This document shows, one piece after another, positions 55,361-64,000 of a stretch of DNA of 64,000 bases. The DNA is from Ambrosia x helenae. Lineage: Eukaryota; Streptophyta; Magnoliopsida; Asterales; Asteraceae. The translations under genes were made by a program, and so were the position numbers. The notes under the pieces were generated by a model. It was not told the DNA's origin. It ran no database searches and saw only the letters and a list, made by a program, of their open reading frames with translations. The stretch covers positions 8,455,618 through 8,519,617 of the forward strand of contig CM061231.1 of NCBI GenBank assembly GCA_030844895.1. Reading direction: 5' to 3'. Position 1 is the stretch's first letter. Each line of letters starts with the position of its first letter.

Positions 55361-55699
55361 GTTTATGTTATTCGTCTGTTGTTTCGATCGTCTGTGTGTG
55401 TGTGTGTGTTTTTTTTTTTTTGTGAAATAAACCCTAATTGATTGAGGTAGTGAGCTTTTGTTTATGAATTTTGGTAACCGTTGTTTTGATTTTGTTGAAT
55501 TGGCGGTTCAAATAAAAAATATTTAAACGCGTTTATTTTTTTTGGACTAATTTACCCTTGGTTTTGATTTAAACGTGTTTAGTTAGAACACCTGATCAGT
55601 TTTTAATCTAATGGTCCAAATTGCTTCTTATGCTTTGTACGTAACAAAAATATTTGTGGCGAAAACATAAAAATAAAAAAGTTTATAGCAGAAGTTGAG

Positions 55700-56472
55700 T
55701 TTTTACCCCATGCTACGCGATGGGACTTCAATCGGTGTCAGTTTGGTTCGTTACGGTGTCGGCATTTGCTATAGCAACCGAAAGAAAACAAAACTCAGAA
55801 ATATAGCCATGGTATGCCCAAAGGCATAAAAATATCGTACTTATTATATATTGATCGGAAACCACAATTTGGTTTTAATTAGCCGTTGGCATATATTGAT
55901 ACATGTTCAATCATAATGGGTTTGGTTCGTTAAGATATTATACTTGTAAAAAAATCATATTAATAATGTATCTGCAATGTTGTATTTTGTTGTATTTATA
56001 CTATATTATAATGCATGAGTGAGAGGTAGTTAAGATACCCAAAAGTTAGGTACTTTATTTTTATTAACAACCCTAAAATGAGGGTAAAATAGTTATTCAA
56101 ACACTTTTACACTTTAGTAACTCATTTTAGTTACTTTAATTATCTCATTTTTAGTTAGTAGTTACACTTTTCTCTCATCCCCTACAAAATTATAATTATT
56201 TTATTTAATCATATCAGAACTTTTAAACTTATGTTTCAAAAACATTCAAAAATACCGTGACGACCTGCTCATTTTTGTTGATGTATCGATGATTGTCTTA
56301 GTTAAACACGCGACAATATCATTTCGGGTATATAACGATTTTATTTATTGTGTTATCTCTTTCATTTGCTATATCAAGTGCCGGTAACAAATCGATACTA
56401 TAATAAACCGAACCGATACCAATCAAATACTTGTGGTAATGTACCGCTGCAACGTGCGGGCAAATACACTAG
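55700..56472 (+). mobile_element. Short non-autonomous Helitron
   Basis: The 3' end has hairpin CCGC...GCGG (56444-56459), nine bases, then CTAG (56469-56472) and host T. The left part (CCCATGCTACGCGATGGG at about 55712, then CAGTTTGGTTCG) may be an opposite-facing Helitron 3' end instead of this element's 5' end. AT-rich and non-coding. Confidence 0.55.
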
Positions 56473-56754
56473 TTGTTTAACTAAATTTAACTAAATTTTT
56501 TTGAAGTGGTTGCTCTTTTTTATTATGTTAACTAAAACTCATAAAAAAACCATTCTCCAACTAAATTTTTTACTTACTTTATTTGTTATTTCTATTTAAT
56601 ATGTTTTCCTTTTTTTATTTAACTAAACAATTTTTAAAAAATTGAACACCTTTAGGTATATTACAATTTTGTTTTAGGGGTTTTCTCTTTCACATACAAC
56701 AGCGAGTGCATCGAAACCAGCTAAGTTTTTGCTCGCCGTAACTCACGGGTTGAT

Positions 56755-57860
56755 GAAAAGTTGTCATGCATTTTTTCCTTTACACTTAACCTCGTTAATA
56801 AATCCAGTTAAGTTACCCCACGTGCAATGCACATGAGGGTAAATTAGTCATTTTACCTCAAAGGACAATTCTTGTGATTTAGTTATATAAAAATCATTTA
56901 TTTATAAAAATATTCTTTTTCTTTATGTATATATAATTATATAAATTCACACACACACACACACAAACTTTCCCTCTCACCTACTCTCGTTCTCTCTCTT
57001 GTTCTTGTCTAAAACCACCACTACCACAATCCTGCCACCACATTTCAATTAATTCCATTGACCTTATCTATTGTATTTCTCTTCTTTGAAAACAACCACA
57101 TAAAACACTAAATCCTCTGATTTGCAAAAGGGGGAGGGTCAAAATAAGGTGGTAGAGGGTTGAAAGTGGTAGCAGAGGAGTGTGTGTTGCAGGTTGAGGT
57201 TTGTGGCGATGAAGTGATAGCTGACATAAGGAGATGCACAGTGATAGTGAAATCAGGGGTGGCTATGTGAAGTAGCGACAAAGGTAGTTAGGGTTCGAGG
57301 ATGAGGGATGTGATAGAGGTGGTTGCCGTCAAGGTTTATTGATGGTGGTTAGGGTTCGATGACGATAGAGGATGGTGGTAAGGGAAGTGCAGCAGAGGAC
57401 GGTCGGTGGTGTTACGGGGCAATGACGGGCAACAGAAGTGGAGAAGGTGGGCGACAAATCAATGGTGGTGGTGTGAGGTTGTGTGAATAGTGAGATGTAG
57501 GGGTGGCAGGTGCTGAGACGGTGGTTAAAGGTGAAGGAGGGTTTCGTATATGTGAATGGTTTGTGTGGTTGCAGAGGATGGTGGTGATGCTAGAGGTGGG
57601 TGGTGCTGTGGTGGTGGCTTAGTTGGCAGGTGATGGATGAGTGGAGAGAGAGATAGAGATAGATATAGAGGGAGGGGGAATTTGTGTGTCTATGTGTATA
57701 AAGAAAAAGAGAAAAAAATTATATAATTAAATTACAAAAATTATCCTTTAGAGATAAAAAGACCAGTTTGCCCTTATGTGCCTTGCACATGACCTAACTT
57801 AACTTAACTGGCATTTTCTAACCTAGTTAGTGAAAAGGACAAAAGGCGTGACAACTTTTC
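56755..57860. mobile_element. Long-terminal-inverted-repeat DNA element (MULE-like), non-coding
   Basis: The left arm starts GAAAAGTTGTCATGC (56755). The right arm, reverse-complemented, starts GAAAAGTTGTCACGCC (57860). Arms stay similar for about 150 bp (CCAGTTAAGTTA, GTGCAATGCACAT/GTGCAAGGCACAT, AAAGGACAATT). The interior has a (CA)n tract, CT-rich DNA and a GGT-rich stretch (57100-57620) without a credible frame. Long arms suggest a Mutator-like non-autonomous element. Confidence 0.6.
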
Positions 57861-59934
57861 ATATAAAGGATAAAGACTCAAACTAAAAGTTTTAAAGGAC
57901 CTAATCCATAGTTTTGGGTTTTATAAAGAACAAAAATTTTAATTTTGTTTATAATTTACTTTGAAAAGTGTTAAATGGATAAGGTATGTTTTGCGCTATG
58001 TCACAACGGATAATTTAGTAATTCAAGGGATCACCTAACTAGCGATCTAGTTTCATTTGTGTCATTCTAGTAAAAAAGCACTTGTTTTAAGATAATGAAA
58101 GCGTAAATACTCTATATATATAATGATGTACTTTTTATAAAGTCGTAAATATGTTCCGCTTCCACAGTTCCACCCAAATATATTATTCTCCTATATATTA
58201 ATAGGCAACCTGATTTGAATAGTACCCACCTTACCGATTTTTTGTCCTTTTATACGTTTTTGTTTACTCCTAACCAACATGTTGAGGACTGGTGTGGTGG
58301 TTTGCTATGTTGTTTCATTCTGTCTAAACCCACGTTCGACTCTCACTATAAATGAGTATCATCACTTAATCCATGTTTTGATCTTTTATTTTCTTAGCTA
58401 CCACCACGTGTTGTTCGTTTATTTTCTTCTTTTTACCTACAGCTGCCACCAATCTTTATTCTTTTTACCTACCAATCTTTATCCTCATAATCCTATCACC
58501 TCCAACTCCACGCGTCTTCATCTTCACAGCATCTGCGACCAAGCCCCTGACAAAACACCTCCATCGCCACACAATCGCCAGCGCCTATAACACCATTACG
58601 AATGGGCCATCGGTCATGGAGGTTACTTGACGACGGAGATGATGGCGAGGTTCAGAAACGACAACTGATGCAACTATGTCAACCAAGGTAACTCGAACGT
58701 CAAAGATCGGCGATAAAAAATAGGGCCCTATGACTCCAACGACTAAACTGTAAGCATAATTTACCATTTGTATTATTCTTGAATAGATGAATTGAAATGT
58801 TTTATTATACGTAGGAACAACCGGTGATTGATGCGAAAATAAGAATGAGACTACAAGAAATTCAAGATTAAGAATAAAGGATGCAAAGAAGACAGGATGT
58901 GAGTTCTTCAAGTAGCATTATTGGTATGTCTTGCTAAAGTACCAACCTTTTATTTTATTTTTTTTACTTTGGATTTTGAGTTAAAAAGTGTGTGATAAAG
59001 AGAAGAAGTAGGCTATGAGTGTTTACTTTGAAAACGAAAATTATGAAGTACATATACAGGTAATCAAGCACACCTCTTTCCTTTTATAGGTAATAATAAT
59101 GTAATTTGTATAATAAAGTTTTATCCACTGTGTTTTTTAGTTTTCCAACATCCGGGGACAGTTCTTCACTAGGGCTAGACCGGGTTGAAGGTTAAAACCC
59201 ATAGTTTTCTTAGGGGCATTTGTAACTTTGTATGCAAATACTGTAATTGTATTTGTAGTAACTATTTTTGGAGTGTGAAGCGGTGTTAGTGCATTGGTTA
59301 TGAACTTCTAAACAGCTCTAAGTATAACTTAATACGTAACACTAGGAATGTTTATGTCACTTTATTGTATATCAACTTACAGAAACAAACATTTGATTTG
59401 ATGAATTATTGGAATTGAGATTGATTCTTGATATAATATTTTCTTGTATTTCTTCTATCGTCACACGACTAAAAATGATGTTCACATCTTATAGGAACCA
59501 GAAGGTGGTTTATTGGCTTTTGGTGCTGAGTAAGTTTATCATTCATTTGATTTGTTATTTTTCTACCCGATTTTCATGAATTTAATATCATATTGTTGCT
59601 AACTCATTTGTAATTGTAAGTTGTAACTGACGTGTTGCATATTTTCCATACTTTTTGAACCCAATTGAACTGAAGATTTCTTTTATGTTGCTTTGTTTGG
59701 TTGATTCTTATTTGGGTTTTACATTGGATCATTTAGAGTAGTGGAAGCTACAAATGAATGATGATAGACGGTGGTACATGGACCAGTCATAACAGGCGAA
59801 AGACTAGGGTTTCGTTAATCAACATACTCGATCCTTCACGCTCTACTTCCTTGGCTGTTGTTTTGGAGGTAACGGTATCAGCTAACCCAAGAGACAAGTC
59901 GTATTGTAATCGCGCAACGATGAAAAAACACTAG
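57861..59934. other. Non-coding region ending in a Helitron-like 3' terminus
   Basis: No recognised gene. Short protein-like stretches occur near 58605-58690, 58850-58920 and 59490-59525 but match no family I know. At 59909-59934 a small hairpin ATCG-CGCAA-CGAT, a short A-rich spacer and CTAG followed by T resemble a Helitron 3' end. The start of such an element is not identified. Confidence 0.4.
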
Positions 59935-60330
59935 TTATAATAAAATAATCATGTTGGATAATTTACTTGAAATTCAAAATGTTTTTTTACGACTTTATTT
60001 ACAATAAAGACTTAAACTTTTAGGGAACATAAAATTTTCAGGAATTTCTAGGAAATTAGACTATGTGGTGTGGTGGATACAAGGCTTGGGAAGCCTTGAC
60101 GTCACGTCATCAAAATGTGGGTTCCACAAGCATTTAGACATTTTGAGGACTACCCAAGGGTGTGGGGTAGTCCTCCACTCCTATTGGTCACCTGCTAATT
60201 TTCATTTTCTAATTTTTTTAATAAGTAAATAATTAAAATAAATAAAATAAAAGTGACATAATGTTAAAAAAACGTTACAAATAAAAGAAAGTCGAATAAT
60301 ACTAAAGTCGACATTACATAAAAAAAACGT

Positions 60331-61728
60331 CTAGCTATACTTCGTAATGATGTCTTCTTCTAATTTTTCAATAACTTGACGCCTCGCTTCGGGCATGGGG
60401 CTTGTGTCGATAGATAAAACCTTCGCCTCCTCGATTTTGAGCTTTTCATTCTTCACCTTTAGCTTTTCCCCATTCACTCGGTTAAAAGCTTCAGTTTGAG
60501 CCGACAAAAGGTCAATCTTCGATGCGCTACCGCTCCCCGACCCGCTTTGTCTTTTGGCAGCCGCATCCTTTTTCGCTTTATCCCGACCTATTTAATTAAC
60601 CCAAGTTAGATTATTAATAATAACTTTAAAAAGCACAACTCGAATAAATTTTAAAAAAGGGAAAACCTATGGGACGATGAGCCTCCTCGATCGGCATATC
60701 AAACTCCGCTTCCTCATTGATGTCGAAATCCATTTGATGAGTCGAGCTTCCCTCTTGTGAACCTTTAGCTTTAGCGTTTGTCTTTCTACGCTTTGCTTTT
60801 ACCACGGGGTTTGGGACCGTCGCCCACTTTGGTTCGTTCCTTAAAAGTTCCCAAGCCCGAACAAATTTGAAACCGGACGATTAGGTATCATTCCACTTCT
60901 TCATAGCATCATTAAAAATCATACTTTCGTTGTATCCGCTAGGAGGGTGCGACTTGATTTGATTATACAACCCGGCAAATAACGTACAACCTTATTTATT
61001 TTCCTCCACTTTCCGCTAACCGAGTCTAAGTCTCAGTATGGCTTCGGTGCTTCCATTATTTTACGGAAGTTCTCGGTACATTTCCTTCAATAGCCGGTGC
61101 CATTTTGGTTGGTGCCTATTTTTTTTATGAAAAGTATATGTATTAGGTTTTATTATTAGTATAAAAGTAAAACTTAAATAATATGGAAAAAATTGTAATA
61201 AAAAAATTAAGTTGATTAAGTACCAACAATCGGGCACGTCGATGTTTCGAGCCACGCTTTGACCAACGCCTCCATTTCGGTTCCCGTCCATGGTTTCTTA
61301 GGCAATTTCTCACCACCCTTCGCCTTTGCCTTTCCTTTGCCTTTGTTACGCGGTGGTGATGGTTGCGTTTCAGGAACAAGTTCGACCTTATCATCATCTT
61401 CCTCGTCTACGAGCCCTATAGGACGACGTACTCGTGGTGTTGTAGGACTTGGTTGAGTTGGTGTAAAGGTAGTAGTAAACAATGGTTGTTGTTGCATTTG
61501 TATTTGATTGAGCATGTTAGATCGCATAAGTTGTTGTATTTGCATTTAGCTTAGTCGTTGAAACGCATTTGAGGAGTATTGGTTGTAGTTCGCAAATGAG
61601 GATGGAACTACGGGCCTATAACACCCGCTAAAAGTTATAGGGAAGTTCACGTTTTGATTCGGGTTTTGATTCGGTGTGTGGTTCAGGGTGTTCGGATTAT
61701 TTGGGTTATATTGGTTGAAGGGATCCAT
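60331..61728 (-). pseudogene. Myb/SANT-like accessory protein of a PIF/Harbinger element (NAM-associated C-terminus)
   Basis: It starts at 61728 with an Asn/Pro/Gln-rich leader (MDPFNQYNPNNPNTLNHTPN). A SANT-like domain follows (PWTGTEMEALVKAWLETSTC, about 61240), then an intron near 61144-61216. Next come the SGKWRKINKV and NQIKSHPPSGYNESMIFNDA segments, a WELLRNEPKW stretch, KAKRRKTNAKAKG, and a C-terminal coiled coil (KLKVKNEKLKIEEAKV) ending ITKYS. This family is the DNA-binding partner of Harbinger transposases and is often mislabelled a glutathione transferase in databases. In-frame stops (61546 and near 60885) and further breaks disable it. The 5' leader (ATTGGTTG...GACCGTTACATTT) resembles that of the transposase copy at 5 kb. 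Confidence 0.75.
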
Positions 61729-63526
61729 TGGGTTTTTATAAAATTTGATAGAAAATGAGAAGAGTAGAAGAGAATAGGAAGATGTAGATTGTTTTTTTTT
61801 TAAAAAAAATGGTTGATTGCTTTAGTTTAAATAGAGTTAATTTCTTTTTAAATGTAACGGTCATGAGACCATTGAGCATGGCCCACCCCAACAATCAACC
61901 AATAGCTGCAGCCCGTCCAAGACTTTATATAGATTAAAGTCTTGTTAGTGGAGTTGAAAAAACCATGCTAATTTAATGTAGAGGTCTCAAGTTTAATCCT
62001 TGACTCTAACACCATATTCATTTTTTTTAATTCATTCCTCTTTACAAAATTTTGGGCCCAAATTTTTTTTTCGCCTGAGGCCCAAATTTTTTTAGTGTTC
62101 TCGGAGACGGCCCTACGTCAAATGATCGAGCACGAGCGCACAAACAAACTTTATATGAGTTAAACGAGTGAGCTAACAAGCCAGCCACGAGTCGAGCTTA
62201 GTTTGACTTGAATACAATTCATTTACAAACCTTAGTTTCATATCAAGTCTTATATGAGCAACGTTTTGTCGGGTATTTTCACCAAAACACTTCCATACCA
62301 AAACTTAACCTAATTGACCAAAGTTGGCCATCAAGTTTAAACCCATCAGATTTAGCATTTAGAATAGATGTTGGCTTAATCAAAGTGGGCTTGACCAAAG
62401 TTGGCCATCAAGTTTAAACCATCTCAAACTATGACCCACTTAGCCTCCACCAACAGTTGACCATCTCGGAACCCACAGAATGACCAAGACATTAAGGGTT
62501 CTGCAAATGACCAGTTTGTCTGGTGTTTAGCTTTTATTGACTGGTTCAACTAACTGCTGCATAGATAATCTATAAACGTTCAGATGCATCTGACTTCCTG
62601 AACATAGCTGTCGTGACTGTTGAATATTTTTAAACGGGTTCCTATATTTTCTGAAACTATTAAAGATCACACAACGCATACACTACAATACAATTAATAG
62701 TCTGAGAAGTAAGTTGACAGAAATAATCTTCAAACCGAAGAAACCGAACCCGAACCCGCACCGATGAGCACCCTTAAAATTCTATACAATATGAACACCA
62801 TCATTTCAGCTACATCAATAAAAGCAAGAACGAAGTTATCTCAATTGGTAAATGAGAGGATCTAATGAAGCTACGCCTCAAAAACATCTACTGAAGTGTA
62901 CCGTGTTTGAGTAGCATAATGAACTGGTCAATTTAAGAATACATGGGCTGCATGAATTATCATAACAGATCAAAAACCCCTCTTAAAACAGTTCAAATAC
63001 GCAGATTTATATGTTTGTATTAACCGACTATGGGTCATCCCTAAACAGTTATTCGGACTAAATCATGCTCCTTTATCTTCATTTTGACACCAACCTCCCA
63101 CTTCAGTAGCTATTACAAAATACATACCTGCTTATATTTGCTTATATTATAGCAATAGTGAAAGCATGTTTGAAGTAATAACTGACTATTTTACACGATA
63201 AACATTAGCAATTAACTAACATATGTTTTTTCATTCCACCATAATCAACACTCCAATCTTACATGCCAAACACTATCCAAATTCATGGAGAATTACTTTG
63301 GGTAAGATAGATATTCTAGTTACCGGTATTTGAAACTAAACTAGAGATAACTGAAATTCGGTTTCTGAACACATGGGGTAATTGAAAGGCATACCAAATA
63401 TGAAGCGATGTATATGATGAAACCAATTCGTCTCGAGATCGGAAGATCATTTTGGAATGCAAATAGAGCACCAGAAGAATTTCCATGTTATTGGCTTATA
63501 CCTTTACCTTTGTCAAAAACTGTAAA
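61729..63526. other. Non-coding region before the second F-box gene
   Basis: Harbinger leader to about 61950, then AT-rich DNA. A short direct repeat (CCAAAGTTGGCCATCAAGTT at 62318 and 62396) is present. 63400-63526 would be the 3' UTR of the F-box gene. No other gene or RNA seen. Confidence 0.4.
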
Positions 63527-64000
63527 TTATGGCTGATCAAGTAGAAGTAGTGTTTCCATGTAGGAATGAACATAAGATGAACCTATTCTATCAAACCCGA
63601 AACTACTGATTTTTTTTAATTTGGGTTCATAAACAACAAGCGATGATGGGACATCAAGCGTGTCATCATCAATATATGCGATTTCAATTATAGGTTCACC
63701 ACTCTTCGTAAATTCCAGGACGCTTAGTATTGTTGCTTCTGGTGTGTAAATAGTATATAGCATTGTAAACGATTTTGATGCAGCGTCCTCCATCAACCAA
63801 ACATGAAATTCATTGTCATCCACATAATGTTCAAGAACAACAAGTGATTCCCGTAGATTAGAGATGCACAAATCTTCGATTGACCCAAAACCGTATACCA
63901 TATGAGATGGTAGGTTTACTTCTCCAAATTCTTCCCTTGTCATATGAAATGAAATAATCAGCTTATAATCCTCAATAACACCATCAAATTCAATTGATTT
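63527..64000 (-). CDS. F-box-associated domain protein, C-terminal part, runs off the window
   Basis: The frame is open from the window edge at 64000 to the stop at 63527 (about 157 residues). It reads IISFHMTREEFGEVNLPSHM, SNLRESLVVLEHY, EFHVWLMEDAASKSFTMLYT, SLVVYEPKLKKISSFGF and HSYMETLLLLDQP, closely parallel to the last 170 residues of the F-box protein at 34247-35473. The F-box itself lies beyond the window. It is a tandem-type paralogue on the same strand, about 28 kb apart because of inserted transposons. It has the single, unduplicated C-terminal HSYMET segment. Confidence 0.88.
   Translation of the reverse strand, partial: KSIEFDGVIEDYKLIISFHMTREEFGEVNLPSHMVYGFGSIEDLCISNLRESLVVLEHYVDDNEFHVWLMEDAASKSFTMLYTIYTPEATILSVLEFTKSGEPIIEIAYIDDDTLDVPSSLVVYEPKLKKISSFGFDRIGSSYVHSYMETLLLLDQP

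Larger units (their letters stand above)
50190..55580. repeat. Dispersed GTGCGTYTAAA motif in introns and spacers of the MULE-like element
   Basis: About 27 forward copies or close variants, in clusters at 50196-50330, 50876-50990, 51847-52005, 53044-53175 and 53816-53900. About nine copies are in reverse orientation (TTTAGACGCACTT type) at 54848-55070 and around 55328. The exons between clusters are essentially free of it. The usual forms are GTGCGTCTAAAT, GTGCGTTTAAAA and GTGCGTCTGAAT at irregular 18-45-bp spacing. Confidence 0.75.
49723..55644. mobile_element. MULE-like element carrying an Ulp1-type protease gene
   Basis: The left end AACGTAAGAAGCGTAAGAAG (49723) matches the reverse complement of the right end TTACGTACAAAGCATAAGAA (ending 55644). 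Looser similarity continues inward to GGTAAATTCGT (49811) and its counterpart GGTAAATTAGT (55543-55553), so the terminal repeats are about 100 bp and degenerate. Long terminal repeats plus an Ulp1 gene are typical of a Mutator-like group in plants. No MURA transposase is visible. The TSD is not certain. Confidence 0.55.

Noticed and set aside
58279..58590. 103-residue forward frame
   Set aside because: Low-complexity Tyr/Phe/His/Pro content, no homology, no supporting signals.

Overview
This window is plant nuclear DNA: intron-containing genes, plant-type F-box and receptor-kinase proteins, and dense nested plant transposons. The mix of a copia element with an envelope-like ORF behind pol, large chromovirus LTRs and abundant gene-capturing Helitrons suggests a eudicot, and I would guess an asterid such as a composite. 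The species is inference. Four host gene loci are visible: a CDK-like kinase (139-2039, minus, partial), a receptor-like kinase (2641-3825, minus), and two paralogous F-box genes (34247-35473 and 63527 to beyond 64000, both minus). Nearly everything else is transposable-element DNA.

Layout. 0-3.8 kb: the two kinases, with a small 5'-truncated retroposon between them. 4.2-6.4 kb: PIF/Harbinger-type sequence with a broken transposase. 7.7-15.8 kb: the 3' part of a Sirevirus/Maximus-like copia element on the minus strand. Its LTR is split by an ATATCGG-rich element that carries a hAT-like MITE, and its envelope-like ORF is split by a solo chromovirus LTR with target-site duplication (TSD) CCATG. 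15.8-20.5 kb: an LTR fragment, a GAACGAACAC-rich MITE and a decayed second copia element. 20,511-31,080: a complete Tekay-like chromovirus (TSD AAAAC) with two near-identical LTRs and gag-pol-chromodomain broken by two frameshifts. 34-36 kb: an F-box gene and an 8-bp-TSD MITE. 36.4-49.6 kb: a gene-capturing Helitron-like region. Inside it a duplicated segment is split by a hAT-type MITE (TSD CCCCACAA), itself split by a gag-only chromovirus relative (TSD CATCC). The Helitron carries AP2, mitochondrial carrier, fructokinase and GNAT gene fragments, including a six-copy 91-bp array of a fructokinase exon end. 49.7-55.6 kb: a MULE-like element with an Ulp1-type protease gene, whose introns and spacers are filled with a short GTGCGTYTAAA motif that flips orientation. 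55.7-60 kb: Helitron ends and a long-inverted-repeat element. 60.3-61.7 kb: the Myb/SANT-like second protein of a Harbinger element. 63.5 kb: the second F-box gene.

The two chromovirus-type elements look like an autonomous/non-autonomous pair. The 20.5-kb element encodes all enzymes. The 37.4-kb element keeps only an intact gag and shares one block of untranslated leader with the first. Three structural observations stand out. (1) Three different LTR types carry tRNA-like modules with A box, B box and a following T-run, at matching offsets. (2) The Tekay-like leader contains four consecutive hairpins with a near-constant GGA-loop-TCC tip, varying but paired stems, and a repeated complement of the loop (TTTCACTCC). 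(3) The GTGCGTYTAAA motif occupies the non-coding parts of the Ulp1-bearing MULE. All coordinates and pairings were read by eye.
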